A stretch of DNA of 64,000 nucleotides from Rhodococcus sp. 1163 (GCF_002091985.1 NZ_MKKX01000024.1:122742-186741), one strand, 5' to 3'; shown: positions 18,339 through 28,471, counted from the stretch's first letter. Numbers and translations are program-made. Notes: generated by a model from the letters alone, not told the origin.

Positions 18339-19361
18339 GTGAATCGTAGGATCGCTACTCTGGTCGCCGCCCTTGTGCCCGTTGTCGTACTCGGTGTCGC
18401 GGGGACGGTCGTCACCGTTCCGTTCGCTGCGCTCGGTCCGGGGCCCACCTACAACACCCTCGGTGAGGCAGACGGGGTGCCCGTAGTCGAGATCGACGGC
18501 GTGGGCGTAGACCCCACCACCGGCCATCTGAACATGACCACCGTCGCGGTGCGTGATCAATTGAACATCTTCGAGGCGTTCGGCTACTGGGTGAGCGGAC
18601 GGCAGGGACTGGTGCCGCGCGAAGAGGTGTATCCACCGGACAAAACGAAGGAAGAAGTCCAGCAGAGTAACGAGGCGGATTTCGAGCAGTCGGAGGCCAG
18701 CGCAGAACTTGCCGCGTTGCACCACCTGGGCTTGCCTGTGGTGCTCACGGTCGGATCGGTCGCCGCCGACGGGCCGGCAGCGGGGAAGCTGACCGAAGGT
18801 GAAGGCCTGATCTCGATCGACGGCGTTCCCGCCGACACCGTTGCGGGGGTTCGTGACGCCGTCAGTGCTCGAGCACCCGGTGCCGTCGTCGAGATCGTGG
18901 TGTCGAACGAAAACGGCGAACGAACCGAAACCGTGACGCTCGGGGCCCGACCGGACGACCCGGAAAAGGGGTATCTCGGTGTCACACCGGCCGAGAAACC
19001 CGATGTCCCGTTCACCGTGAAGTTCAACCTGGCGGATGTCGGCGGACCCTCTGCCGGCCTGATGTTCAGTCTCGCGGTGGTCGACAAGCTCAGCCCCGGC
19101 GAATTGAGCAACGGTGACTTCGTGGCAGGCACCGGCACGATCGACGCAGCCGGGACGGTGGGACCGATCGGCGGCATCCCGTACAAGCTGATCGCCGCGA
19201 GGGAAGCTGGTGCGACGACATTCCTCGTTCCGTCGAGCAACTGCGACGAGGCGAAACAGAACGTTCCCGATGGCCTCCGGCTGGTCAGGGTCGACTCGCT
19301 CGACGGCGCTATCGAGTCACTGCAGGCGATCGGCGACGGGGGAGACGCACCTGCCTGCTGA
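18339..19361 (+). CDS. PDZ-domain Lon-like (S16) serine protease
   Basis: 340 residues: an N-terminal membrane anchor (about 6-30), a PDZ domain (about 118-205) and a Lon-type S16 domain. The catalytic dyad is visible as Ser238 in GGPSAG and Lys283 in GIPYKL. This is the YlbL/Rv3194c family of membrane-anchored extracytoplasmic proteases without an AAA+ domain. GTG at 18339-18341 places the signal anchor at the very N-terminus. It is divergent from the DUF2342 gene and convergent with the PPA1309-family gene. Confidence 0.9.
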   Translation: MNRRIATLVAALVPVVVLGVAGTVVTVPFAALGPGPTYNTLGEADGVPVVEIDGVGVDPTTGHLNMTTVAVRDQLNIFEAFGYWVSGRQGLVPREEVYPPDKTKEEVQQSNEADFEQSEASAELAALHHLGLPVVLTVGSVAADGPAAGKLTEGEGLISIDGVPADTVAGVRDAVSARAPGAVVEIVVSNENGERTETVTLGARPDDPEKGYLGVTPAEKPDVPFTVKFNLADVGGPSAGLMFSLAVVDKLSPGELSNGDFVAGTGTIDAAGTVGPIGGIPYKLIAAREAGATTFLVPSSNCDEAKQNVPDGLRLVRVDSLDGAIESLQAIGDGGDAPAC

Positions 19362-19400
19362 GTGAGGCCTAGTCCACCCGTTCAGTCCTCGTCGACCCCG

Positions 19401-20042
19401 TCAGTCCTCGTCGACGTTGTCGAATGTCGAGTACAACGCGTGCACGACATTGGGTGCGAGGTTGTCGTAGAGGAGCAGTTCGATCGGAGCGAAGGGATCG
19501 GCGTCGTCGTCCGGCTGCATCTGTAGCAGCGTCAACGTGGGGCCGTCCTTGATCACCGCGGCGATGAGTCGGCCGTCCTTGCGATCGGGGTGGGTCCGAG
19601 CGGCGATCCGCGCTGCCTCGTCTGCTGCGTCACTGTTCGCGAGCAACGGCACGAGTGCTTCGTCGAGCGCTGATTCGGCTGCCGGTGGTAGCACGACGAT
19701 CTCTTGGACGAGTGCGCATCCGACGACTCCCTCCGGCCAGCTGGTTGTGGCGAGAAACTCGTCCAGTGCCGGCGAACCGCCCTTGATGTCGTCGGGAAGC
19801 GAGTGCTGCTGAATAGGAGTGAGCTTCGAACCGTCGGCCAGTTCCTCCAGTAGTCCAGGCTCCGCGGCAGCCAATACCGAGGTCGGGACCAATGCGAACA
19901 GTTGCGGTGGCTGTCCCCACCCTTCGGCGTCGACGAAATCTGCCACTTCGTGCGCGCATCGCGCCAGGGCGGCACCGAGCTCTTCGGGGTCGTTTTCGTG
20001 GTCTATGCCGTCGCCGTACAGGTCGTCACTGAAATCGCTCAC
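19401..20042 (-). CDS. PPA1309-family protein of unknown function
   Basis: A 213-residue acidic soluble protein, conserved in actinobacteria next to UPF0182 genes. It has no catalytic motif I recognise. Features seen are FALVPTSVLAA, SLPDD, a TTSWPEGVVGCALVQEIVVLPP strand region and an acidic tail (DNVDED). GTG at 20040-20042 (MSDFSDDLYGD) is chosen over upstream options that would run into the divergent UPF0182 promoter. The last 15 bp including the stop are repeated once just downstream (19382-19396). Confidence 0.75.
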   Translation of the reverse strand: MSDFSDDLYGDGIDHENDPEELGAALARCAHEVADFVDAEGWGQPPQLFALVPTSVLAAAEPGLLEELADGSKLTPIQQHSLPDDIKGGSPALDEFLATTSWPEGVVGCALVQEIVVLPPAAESALDEALVPLLANSDAADEAARIAARTHPDRKDGRLIAAVIKDGPTLTLLQMQPDDDADPFAPIELLLYDNLAPNVVHALYSTFDNVDED

Positions 20043-20152
20043 GTGTTCATCCTCCCACCGAGCAGAAAATGCACCTCGCAGGGCTACGAAAGAGTCGACG
20101 GGTGTGGGCGAGTCGGTGACGTCTTCCGTACAGTGGTTCTCAAATCGGACAT

Positions 20153-20205
20153 GGCGGCGCACGATGTGTGCCGCCGAAGCCATCTGCGGTACAGATTTGT
20201 ACCGC
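20153..20205. promoter_or_regulatory. Two inverted repeats between the PPA1309 and UPF0182 genes
   Basis: GGCGGCGCAC (20153-20162) / GTGTGCCGCC (20166-20175) has one mismatch. GCGGTAC (20186-20192) / GTACCGC (20199-20205) is perfect with a six-base spacer. Both lie within 75 bp of the UPF0182 start at 20226. They could be operators or leader hairpins; I do not recognise either motif. Confidence 0.35.
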
Positions 20206-20225
20206 CCGAAGTTGGAGTGTGGCAC

Positions 20226-23195
20226 GTGGGCATGAGGGCCCCCTCCGGACTACCGTCGCTGTCGCGGCGGAGCCGAATTCTACTTGTCCTGGCCTTGGTC
20301 CTCGCAGCGTTGCTGCTGATCGGCCCACGCCTTATCGATACATACACGAACTGGCTGTGGTTCGACGAAGTCGGCTTCCGCCAGGTCTTCACCACGACAG
20401 TGCTGACTCGCTTGGTGATCTTCCTGGCTGTCGGCTTGCTCGTCGGTGGCCTCGTATTTCTGTCGATGTGGTTTGCCTACCGGAATCGTCCCGTCTTCGT
20501 TCCCGTTGCCGGGCCGAACGATCCGATTGCTCGGTACCGCACGACAGTCATGAGCAGGCTCCGTCTGTTCGGCGTCGGAATTCCCCTGATCTTCGGTCTC
20601 ATCTCCGGTCTCATCGCGCAGACCAACTGGGTCACGGTCCAGTTGTTCATGCACGGCGGCGATTTCGGAGTTGCCGATCCGCAGTTCGGTCTCGACGTCG
20701 GCTTCTACTCGTTCGACCTTCCGTTCTACAGATTCATTCTGAACTGGTTGTTCGTCTCCACCCTCATCGCGTTCTTTGCGAACTTGGTGACGCAGTACAT
20801 CTTCGGTGGCATTCGTCTAGCCGGCCGCGAGGGCGCGCTCACTCGGTCCGCACGTATTCAGTTGGCGGTCCTTGCCGGTTCGTTCGTGCTGTTCAAGGCA
20901 ATTGCGTACTGGTTGGACCGATACTCACTGCTGTTCAGTAGTCGGAAGGAACCGACGTTCACCGGACCGGGATTCACCGACATCAATGCGGTACTTCCGG
21001 CCAAACTGATTCTGTTGGCCATTGCATTGATCTGTGCCGCAGCTTTCTTCGCGGCGATCTTCCTCCGCGATTTGCGTGTTCCAGCGCTCGCAACGGCATT
21101 GCTGGTGCTGTCGTCGGTCCTCGTCGGCGCTGTGTTCCCGCTGCTGATGGAGCAGTTCTCGGTTCGTCCCAACGCTGCAGTCAAGGAGCGGGCGTACATC
21201 GAGAGGAACATCGCGGCTACCCGAGATGCCTATGGCATCGGGGACGACAACGTCGAGTATCAGGATTATTCGGGCGAAGGTTCGCAGTCTCCGCGGGAAA
21301 GCCCGGCGGACATCACCACTATTGCGAACACGCGTCTGCTCGATCCGAATGTTTTGTCGCGCACCTTCACTCAGCAGCAACAGCTGAAGAACTTCTTCGG
21401 GTTTCCGACATCGCTGGATGTCGATCGGTATGAGATCGACGGCCAGCTGCAGGATTACATCGTCGCTGCACGTGAGCTGTCGCCCGAGAGTCTTACAGGT
21501 AACCAGACGGACTGGATCAACCGGCACACGGTCTACACGCACGGAAACGGTTTCGTGGCGGCGCCGGCCAACCGCGTAAACAAAGCGGTGCAGGATCCGA
21601 CTGCAGAGGGGTCCAACAGCAACAGCGGCTACCCGATCTACACCGTCAGTGACATTGCTTCGCAGGGCACCGATCAGGTCATTCCAGTGGATCAGCCCCG
21701 CATCTACTACGGCGAGGTCATTGCACAAGCCGATCCCGATTACGCCATCGTCGGTACCGGCGGTTCGAGCGGAGATCGCGAATACGACACCGATACTTCT
21801 CGCTACACCTATTCCGGTGCGGGCGGCGTCCCAATCGGTAACTGGTTCAACAGGTTGGCCTTCGCAGCCAAGTACGCCGAGCGCAACATCCTGTTCTCGG
21901 GCGCTATCGGCGACGATTCCAAGATTCTGTTCAATCGTGATCCCCGCGAGCGTGTTCAGAAGGCCGCTCCTTGGCTGACCACGGACAGCGACTCCTACCC
22001 AGCTGTTGTGGACGGAAAGATCGTCTGGATAGTCGACGGTTACACCACGCTGGAGAACTACCCTTACGCGCAGCGTGCGTCGTTGGACGGTCTCACTGCG
22101 GACAGTGTGGAGCCGACGACAGGTCGGCCGCTCCCCAAGAAAGAAGTTTCCTACATTCGGAACTCCGTCAAGGCGACGGTGGATGCCTACGACGGCTCGG
22201 TCACCTTGTACCAGGTGGACGACAAGGATCCGGTGCTCAACGCGTGGATGGGTGTTTTCCCCGACTCGGTCCAGCCGGAATCTTCCATCCCTGACGACCT
22301 TCGGTCCCACTTCCGGTATCCGGAGGACCTGTTCAAGGTTCAGCGCGAGATGCTCGCCAAGTACCACGTCGACGATCCGAACGAGTTCTTCACCAACAAC
22401 GCGTTCTGGTCTGTTCCGAGTGACCCGACCGTCGACGGCGGTACCGATCTCAATCAGCCTCCGTACTATGTACTGATCGGCGATCCCGAGACCGGCAAGC
22501 CCTCGTTCAGATTGACCAGTGCCATGGTCGGATTCGACCGGCAGTTGCTGTCGGCGTACATATCGGTGCGTTCCGATCCCGAGAACTACGGCAAGTTCAC
22601 GATTCTCCAATTGCCGACCGACACTCAGACACAGGGTCCACAGCAGGCACAGAACTCGATGACGTCGGATGCACGAGTTGCATCGGACAAAACGTTGTTG
22701 CAGCAGTCCAACAAGATCCAATACGGAAACCTGTTGACACTGCCGATAGCCGACGGCGGAATTCTGTACGTGGAACCGTTGTACACGGAGCGAAATACTG
22801 CTTCCACATCGACGTTCCCACAGCTGACCAGGGTTTTGGTGAGCTACCGCGAACCGGGTTCGGGAGGTGGTGTTCGCGTCGGATACGCAGCGACGTTGTC
22901 GGAGGCGCTCGACCAGGTCTTCGGGTCGGGTACTGGAACTGCGGCAACCGCACCCGGTGGTGATCCCGAGAATCCTCAGCCCACCGTCGAGCCAGGTGCG
23001 GCGGCTGGGGCGACTCCGCCACCCGCCACTGCGCCACCGGCTCAGGGCCAGCCGAGTCAAGCTGCTGTGCAGCGATTGAACAGTGCGCTCAACGATGTGC
23101 GCACCGCTCAACAGAGCGGTGATCTTGGACGATTGGGAACTGCATTCGACGCACTTCAGCAAGCTATCGACGCGTATAACAACGGCGGCAGCTGA
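20226..23195 (+). CDS. UPF0182 family large membrane protein (Rv3193c-like)
   Basis: A 989-residue protein with about seven N-terminal membrane segments (first two about 20-37 and 58-80) and a long extracytoplasmic domain. It ends in a Pro/Ala-rich linker (about 915-945) and a short helical tail rich in Gln and Ala. GTG at 20226 gives MGMRAPSGLPSLSRRSRIL, which matches the start of the mycobacterial homologue. The biochemical function of UPF0182 is not established. It is divergent from the PPA1309-family gene. Confidence 0.88.
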   Translation: MGMRAPSGLPSLSRRSRILLVLALVLAALLLIGPRLIDTYTNWLWFDEVGFRQVFTTTVLTRLVIFLAVGLLVGGLVFLSMWFAYRNRPVFVPVAGPNDPIARYRTTVMSRLRLFGVGIPLIFGLISGLIAQTNWVTVQLFMHGGDFGVADPQFGLDVGFYSFDLPFYRFILNWLFVSTLIAFFANLVTQYIFGGIRLAGREGALTRSARIQLAVLAGSFVLFKAIAYWLDRYSLLFSSRKEPTFTGPGFTDINAVLPAKLILLAIALICAAAFFAAIFLRDLRVPALATALLVLSSVLVGAVFPLLMEQFSVRPNAAVKERAYIERNIAATRDAYGIGDDNVEYQDYSGEGSQSPRESPADITTIANTRLLDPNVLSRTFTQQQQLKNFFGFPTSLDVDRYEIDGQLQDYIVAARELSPESLTGNQTDWINRHTVYTHGNGFVAAPANRVNKAVQDPTAEGSNSNSGYPIYTVSDIASQGTDQVIPVDQPRIYYGEVIAQADPDYAIVGTGGSSGDREYDTDTSRYTYSGAGGVPIGNWFNRLAFAAKYAERNILFSGAIGDDSKILFNRDPRERVQKAAPWLTTDSDSYPAVVDGKIVWIVDGYTTLENYPYAQRASLDGLTADSVEPTTGRPLPKKEVSYIRNSVKATVDAYDGSVTLYQVDDKDPVLNAWMGVFPDSVQPESSIPDDLRSHFRYPEDLFKVQREMLAKYHVDDPNEFFTNNAFWSVPSDPTVDGGTDLNQPPYYVLIGDPETGKPSFRLTSAMVGFDRQLLSAYISVRSDPENYGKFTILQLPTDTQTQGPQQAQNSMTSDARVASDKTLLQQSNKIQYGNLLTLPIADGGILYVEPLYTERNTASTSTFPQLTRVLVSYREPGSGGGVRVGYAATLSEALDQVFGSGTGTAATAPGGDPENPQPTVEPGAAAGATPPPATAPPAQGQPSQAAVQRLNSALNDVRTAQQSGDLGRLGTAFDALQQAIDAYNNGGS

Positions 23196-23200
23196 CGAAA

Positions 23201-23234
23201 GCTGCGAGTACCCGAACTATCGGGTACTCGCAGC
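23201..23234 (+). terminator. Hairpin after the UPF0182 gene
   Basis: A perfect 14-bp stem GCTGCGAGTACCCG / CGGGTACTCGCAGC with a six-base loop lies five bases after the stop codon region. There is no T-run after it, so it may be a weak or factor-assisted terminator or an mRNA 3' stabiliser. Confidence 0.6.
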
Positions 23235-23294
23235 TACAGGGTGAGGGCACGACCGGTGACAGCAACATCGGTGACAGAGATCTGAAGACGAAAA

Positions 23295-23346
23295 CCAACG
23301 CGAACGGCGCCGTCACTCATATGAGTGACAGCGCCGTTCGCGTTGG
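23295..23346 (-). terminator. Intrinsic terminator of the Rpf-like gene
   Basis: Two 26-base arms (23295-23320 and 23321-23346) with one mismatch form a long hairpin. Plus-strand AAAA at 23291-23294 becomes a T-run on the minus strand. It lies about 60 bp beyond the stop of the minus-strand Rpf-like gene. Confidence 0.8.
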
Positions 23347-23406
23347 TGCGAAGCTATGTCGCGTCGATCAGCGCTGACGAATCAGCCATGCCGAACGGGC
23401 GATCGA

Positions 23407-24567
<1,161 letters not shown>

Positions 24568-24597
24568 TTGCTTTAGTTCCAGATGTTCCGGTAACTT
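24568..24597 (+). promoter_or_regulatory. Candidate promoter of the initiator tRNA gene
   Basis: TTGCTT (24568-24573) and TAACTT (24592-24597) are spaced by 18 bp and end 11 bp before the tRNA gene. Confidence 0.4.
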
Positions 24598-24608
24598 AGC
24601 TACTGCAT

Positions 24609-24682
24609 CGCGGGGTGGAGCAGCTCGGTAGCTCGCTGGGCTCATAACCCAGAGGTCGCAGGTTCAAATCCTGTCCCCGCTA
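24609..24682 (+). tRNA. Initiator tRNA-fMet (CAT)
   Basis: A 74-nt cloverleaf with anticodon CAT in loop CTCATAA, flanked by three G-C pairs (GGG/CCC) in the anticodon stem. The first acceptor pair is a C1-U72 mismatch; both features mark an initiator. The T-loop GGTTCAAATCC is normal. The discriminator A is at 24682 and CCA is not encoded. A strong terminator follows. Confidence 0.95.
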
Positions 24683-24690
24683 CTAAGAAC

Positions 24691-24723
24691 AAAAGCCGGT
24701 ACCAGTCATGGGTACCGGCTTTT
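24691..24723 (+). terminator. Terminator of the initiator tRNA gene
   Basis: AAAAGCCGGTACC (24691-24703) pairs perfectly with GGTACCGGCTTTT (24711-24723) over a seven-base loop, ending in a T-run. Confidence 0.9.
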
Positions 24724-24781
24724 GTCGTTTCTGGCTATTCTCGGTCCGTTCGGCATTTCGGTTGGGCATAAAGTCGATCTG

Positions 24782-26464
24782 TTACCAGGTCTTCTCGGTC
24801 CGTAGATCGTTCACGTCGGTAACCGGGCCGGCATGCTCTGCCAGCGCGCGCCGCAGGATCTTGCCGGTAGCGTTTCTGGGTAACTCGTCGAGAAACACGA
24901 TTTCGCGTGGAACCTTGTACCGAGCCAGGTTCGACTTCACGTAGCTCACAATCTCGTCTGCATTGCGCGTCGAGTCGTTCTTTGGGACGATGAAGGCCTT
25001 GAGGCGATGTCCGAAATCTGGATCAGCGACTCCGATCACGGCGGCTTCGACGACATCTGGACGTTCGGCGAGCAAGTTCTCCACTTCCAGTGGGTAGACG
25101 TTCTCACCACCCGAGACGATCATGTCGTCGTCGCGTCCGTCGACGAACAGCAGACCGTTCTCATCGAAGTGGCCCACGTCGCCGGTCGACAGCATTCCGT
25201 CGATCCGCTCCTTGTCACGTCCATCGGTATAGCCGGAAAAGCTCAGTCCGCTCGAGACGAAGATTCGGCCGACTGCTCCGACGTCGGTTACGCGTAGTCC
25301 GTCGTTGTCGAACAATTCGACATGGCACGTAACCGGGGGCCGACCCGCGGTGCCGGGTGCCACAGCCAGATCCTCGGGTGTTGCGACGGTGGCAACTGCG
25401 ACCTCGGTGGACCCATAGAGATTGTGCAGAACGTGTCCGAATGCCTCGGTCGTACGACGGCTCAAGTCGGGTGATATTGCCGATCCTGCTGCGAAAACTA
25501 TTCGTAGAGAAGAGGTGTCGTACTTTGCGAGTACAGCTGGCGGGAGGTCGACGATCCGTTGCAGCATCGTCGGAACCAATACCAGGGAGTCCGCGGAATG
25601 ACGGGCGACCAGTGCGAGGGTGTTTTCTGGATCGAATTTTCGATGCATCACCACGGTGTTGCACAGCGCCAGAGCCAACGCGAATTGTGAGACGCCGGTT
25701 CCGTGAAAGGCAGGAGCTGCCATCACCATCGTCTGTCCGCGGCGCAGTGGAACCCGATCCAGGAACTGCGCCGACGCGAGCGGCGACGTGTGATTTCGGG
25801 GAGCGCCTTTCGGTGTTCCGGTCGTGCCACTTGTCAGTAGAACGAAACCTCCCTGCGTCGTCGGTGCAGGCACAGATGAGGTGGCTTGCCCTTTCGCGAC
25901 GTCGGCCAGGGTGGCGATTGTGGGATTCGACGAGCCGGACCAGCTTAGAAAAGTTTTCACCTCGGGTGCGAGAACGGCCGCGACAGGGGCGAACTCCTCG
26001 TCGTACACAAAGGTGCCGACCTGCTCGCGGACTGCGACGTCGGCCAATTGCGGGGGAGCGAAACCGGTGTTCATCATGACGAGCCGGATGCCTCCCTTCG
26101 CGGCGGCCAGCATCGTGAGCACCAACCCCCGGTGATTGCGAGCCATGACGCCCATGACGGATCCCGCTCCGACGCCTGCATTCATCCAGCCTCGGACGAG
26201 CGCGTTGGACTGCTGCTCGAGGTCGATGTACGACATCGACCCCAACTCGTCGACGAGAGCGGTTGTGGTGACGCCCGCCGTGGCGTGTGCGTGGACCGGA
26301 CCGGCGAACGGTCCGTACTTACCTACTGCACGGATCGATGCGATTCCTCGATCCAATCGCGGAAACGGAATGAGTCCCGCTCGATTCATGACGCGTACTG
26401 CACCGGCTCCTTCGATAATGTGTGACAGCGTGCGGTGTCGAACCATGCTTTGCTTCACCGACAT
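24782..26464 (-). CDS. Acyl-CoA synthetase (FadD12-like AMP-forming ligase)
   Basis: A 560-residue member of the adenylate-forming family. The P-loop is TSGTTGTPKG (about 211-220). YGSTEVA, the hinge region DGRDDDMIVSGGENVYP and the catalytic lysine in PRNATGKILRR follow near the C-terminus. It activates a fatty acid to acyl-AMP and then acyl-CoA. The best match by memory is FadD12; chain-length preference cannot be read. ATG at 26462-26464 has GAGGGGAT upstream. A CRP-like site lies about 95 bp upstream of the start. Confidence 0.85.
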   Translation of the reverse strand: MSVKQSMVRHRTLSHIIEGAGAVRVMNRAGLIPFPRLDRGIASIRAVGKYGPFAGPVHAHATAGVTTTALVDELGSMSYIDLEQQSNALVRGWMNAGVGAGSVMGVMARNHRGLVLTMLAAAKGGIRLVMMNTGFAPPQLADVAVREQVGTFVYDEEFAPVAAVLAPEVKTFLSWSGSSNPTIATLADVAKGQATSSVPAPTTQGGFVLLTSGTTGTPKGAPRNHTSPLASAQFLDRVPLRRGQTMVMAAPAFHGTGVSQFALALALCNTVVMHRKFDPENTLALVARHSADSLVLVPTMLQRIVDLPPAVLAKYDTSSLRIVFAAGSAISPDLSRRTTEAFGHVLHNLYGSTEVAVATVATPEDLAVAPGTAGRPPVTCHVELFDNDGLRVTDVGAVGRIFVSSGLSFSGYTDGRDKERIDGMLSTGDVGHFDENGLLFVDGRDDDMIVSGGENVYPLEVENLLAERPDVVEAAVIGVADPDFGHRLKAFIVPKNDSTRNADEIVSYVKSNLARYKVPREIVFLDELPRNATGKILRRALAEHAGPVTDVNDLRTEKTW

Positions 26465-26558
26465 GATCATCCCCTCGAGATCGTGCGTCGTGCCGAAACT
26501 GCTTCGCTTGCAGGCGGGTCGAAGACCGTGGACCAGCACCCTGCGGCCTCGATCATAG

Positions 26559-26574
26559 TGTGATTCAGTTCACT
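26559..26574. promoter_or_regulatory. CRP/GlxR-like binding site upstream of the acyl-CoA synthetase gene
   Basis: TGTGA (26559-26563), six bases, then TCACT (26570-26574): nine of ten positions of the CRP consensus TGTGA-N6-TCACA. It is in the gap between the sigma factor gene end and the fadD12-like gene, suggesting cAMP-linked control of the latter. Confidence 0.5.
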
Positions 26575-26636
26575 CCGAGGGTAAAGTGACGATCCGGCAG
26601 TCGCACTGGTGTTCGATCTGCAGACGCGGACAAGCG

Positions 26637-27920
26637 TCAGAATTCAGAGGTGTCTTTCGGAGTCGGCGGTGCGTTGCGATAGCACGCGGCCAGTCTGCGC
26701 TGTACATACCTTTTCTCGGGTTCGGAGCCGGCAAGGCCGAGTGCGCATTCGAACCATCGAGCAGCTTCCGACCAGCGTTCGAGCCGTGCGAGGAGATCCG
26801 CTCGGGCGGCAGGATATGGATAGTAGTTCTGTAGCAGGGGCTCGGTGGACAACGCTTCCATCACTTCGAGGCCGGCGCTGGGACCATCGGACATTGCGAT
26901 AGCCGCCGCCTTGTTGAGAGAGACGATCGGCGACGGCGTGATCGTCTCCAGCACGCCATACAATTCGGCGATCTGAGGCCAATCCGTGCTCTCGGCGTCG
27001 GTGGCTTCGTGGTGCAGGGCCGCAATGGCTGCTTGAACGCCGTACGGTCCGGGGGAGCCGCCGGTGAGAGCGACTATCACCAAGGCGCACCCTTCGTCGA
27101 TCATTTCGCGGTCCCATAACCGACGGTCCTGCTCTTCGAGCATCACGATCTCGCCGTCTTTTCCGGCGCGTGCCGAACGCCGGGCGTGAGTGCAAAGCAT
27201 GAGCGAGAGCAGCCCGGTAACTTCACGCTCGGCCGGAAGCAGGCCATGCAGAATTCGGCCGAGCCGTATCGCTTCTTCGGCCAGATCTGTGCGGAGCAGG
27301 TTTTCACCGGACGACGCTGAATAACCCTCGGTGAAGATCGAACACACAACCTGCAGAACTCCCGGCAACCGTTGCGCCATTTCATGTCGATCCGGGACGC
27401 GGAAGGGAATTCGTGCGACCCGGATCTTGTTCTTGGCCCTGGAGATTCGCTGTCCGGCCGTCGACGAAGGAATCAAGAAGGCCCGAGCGACTTCCGTCGT
27501 CGTCATTCCAACCAGGCAGCGCAATGTGATCGCAATCCGATCATCCGGTGCCAGCGCGGGATGCGCACATGTGAAGAAGAGTTGAAGACGTTCGTCGGGC
27601 AGACCGCCGTCGGCGGATTCGGGGTTCGGTGACAGAAATGTGCGATCTTGCTCAACTTGAAGTAAGGCGAGTTTGGCGGCATAGGCCTGATCGCGTCGAA
27701 GTCTGTCCACCGCCCGGCGCCGGGCTGTGGTCAGTAGCCAAGCGCCGGGTTTCGAGGGGACGCCATCGACCGGCCACCGACTCAAAGCAGCCTCCATCGC
27801 ATCGGAGGTAGCGTCTTCGGCCAAAGCCAGATCGCCGAATCGTCCCACGAGCGTTGCCAGAAGTTGCCCGTATTCTTCGCGGAACACTGCTTCGAGTGAC
27901 AGTGCCGGTCTGCGGCTCAT
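26637..27920 (-). CDS. ECF42-type RNA polymerase sigma factor with C-terminal extension
   Basis: 427 residues. Sigma region 2 (about 10-80; LAEDATSDAMEAALSRW and TARRRAVDRLRRD) and region 4 (about 105-170; LRCLVGMTTTEVARAF) are followed by a long extension with TPR-like helices (LNKAAAIAMSDGP, YPAARADLLARLERW). This layout and the linked DGPF gene define the ECF42 group, which lacks a classical anti-sigma factor. ATG at 27918-27920. It lies 11 bp downstream of the DGPF gene, in one operon. The extension is thought to control sigma activity. The inducing signal is not known. Confidence 0.88.
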   Translation of the reverse strand: MSRRPALSLEAVFREEYGQLLATLVGRFGDLALAEDATSDAMEAALSRWPVDGVPSKPGAWLLTTARRRAVDRLRRDQAYAAKLALLQVEQDRTFLSPNPESADGGLPDERLQLFFTCAHPALAPDDRIAITLRCLVGMTTTEVARAFLIPSSTAGQRISRAKNKIRVARIPFRVPDRHEMAQRLPGVLQVVCSIFTEGYSASSGENLLRTDLAEEAIRLGRILHGLLPAEREVTGLLSLMLCTHARRSARAGKDGEIVMLEEQDRRLWDREMIDEGCALVIVALTGGSPGPYGVQAAIAALHHEATDAESTDWPQIAELYGVLETITPSPIVSLNKAAAIAMSDGPSAGLEVMEALSTEPLLQNYYPYPAARADLLARLERWSEAARWFECALGLAGSEPEKRYVQRRLAACYRNAPPTPKDTSEF

Positions 27921-27931
27921 CAAACTAGCTT

Positions 27932-28267
27932 TCAGAAGTCGGCGATCGGTCGTACGACCACCGAACCGCCTCCGCGAGAACCTGGGCACCGTTCGGCCCA
28001 CTCGAGGGCGGCGTCAAGATCCGGCACATCGATGATCTCGAAACCGCCCAAGACCTCTCGCGTTTCCGCGAACGGTCCGTCCGTGATGCTGCGCTGCCCG
28101 GACGAGTCGACCTGCACTGTTGTCGCCGTCGTGAGGTCTGCGAGAGCGTGGCCGGTGACCCACACGCCTGCATCCTGCATTTCCTTGCCGAACTGTATCC
28201 AGTCCTCCACCGAACAGCCGTTGTCGAAATCGGCGCTCGGCGCGTTGATCAGCAGCATGTACTTCAT
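27932..28267 (-). CDS. YCII-related DGPF-domain protein, partner of the ECF42 sigma factor
   Basis: A 111-residue YCII-like protein with the DGPF motif (63-66, TDGPFAETREVLGG), which gives the group its name. The ferredoxin-like fold family is small and of unknown activity. It is the first gene of a two-gene operon with the sigma factor. ATG at 28265-28267 has AGGAGA upstream. A promoter with the motif described for ECF42 lies about 60 bp before it. Confidence 0.88.
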   Translation of the reverse strand: MKYMLLINAPSADFDNGCSVEDWIQFGKEMQDAGVWVTGHALADLTTATTVQVDSSGQRSITDGPFAETREVLGGFEIIDVPDLDAALEWAERCPGSRGGGSVVVRPIADF

Positions 28268-28327
28268 GGTTCGTCTCCTTGAATAAGCGGTGCCTCGTTC
28301 GGCACGTTCGTTGTCTTACATGGTGAC

Positions 28328-28354
28328 GACGAACGGCGCTCCGCGTTTTCGACA
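28328..28354 (-). promoter_or_regulatory. Candidate ECF42-dependent promoter
   Basis: On the minus strand, TGTCGA (28354-28349), 17 bases, then CGTC (28331-28328). This resembles the -35 TGTCGA and CGA/TC-like -10 reported, as I recall, for ECF42 targets, and it sits about 60 bp before the DGPF gene, as expected for autoregulation. Confidence 0.5.
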
Positions 28355-28410
28355 CGGCGACAGAAAAATATTCCCGCCACACATCTAGACGATACTTCTG
28401 CAGAGACGCA

Positions 28411-28448
28411 AAGAACCCGTGGTCGATTCGAGTCGACCACGGGTTCTT
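28411..28448 (-). terminator. Terminator after the first acyl-CoA dehydrogenase gene
   Basis: A perfect 16-bp stem AAGAACCCGTGGTCGA (28411-28426) / TCGACCACGGGTTCTT (28433-28448), 24 bp past the stop of the minus-strand acyl-CoA dehydrogenase gene. The T-run is weak. Confidence 0.75.
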
Positions 28449-28471
28449 CGGAGAGATGCTGTCTGGAACGA

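Noticed and set aside
20925..23162. Long minus-strand open frame of about 745 codons
   Set aside because: It is the antisense of the UPF0182 gene, with a composition typical of a GC-rich shadow frame and no recognisable domain.
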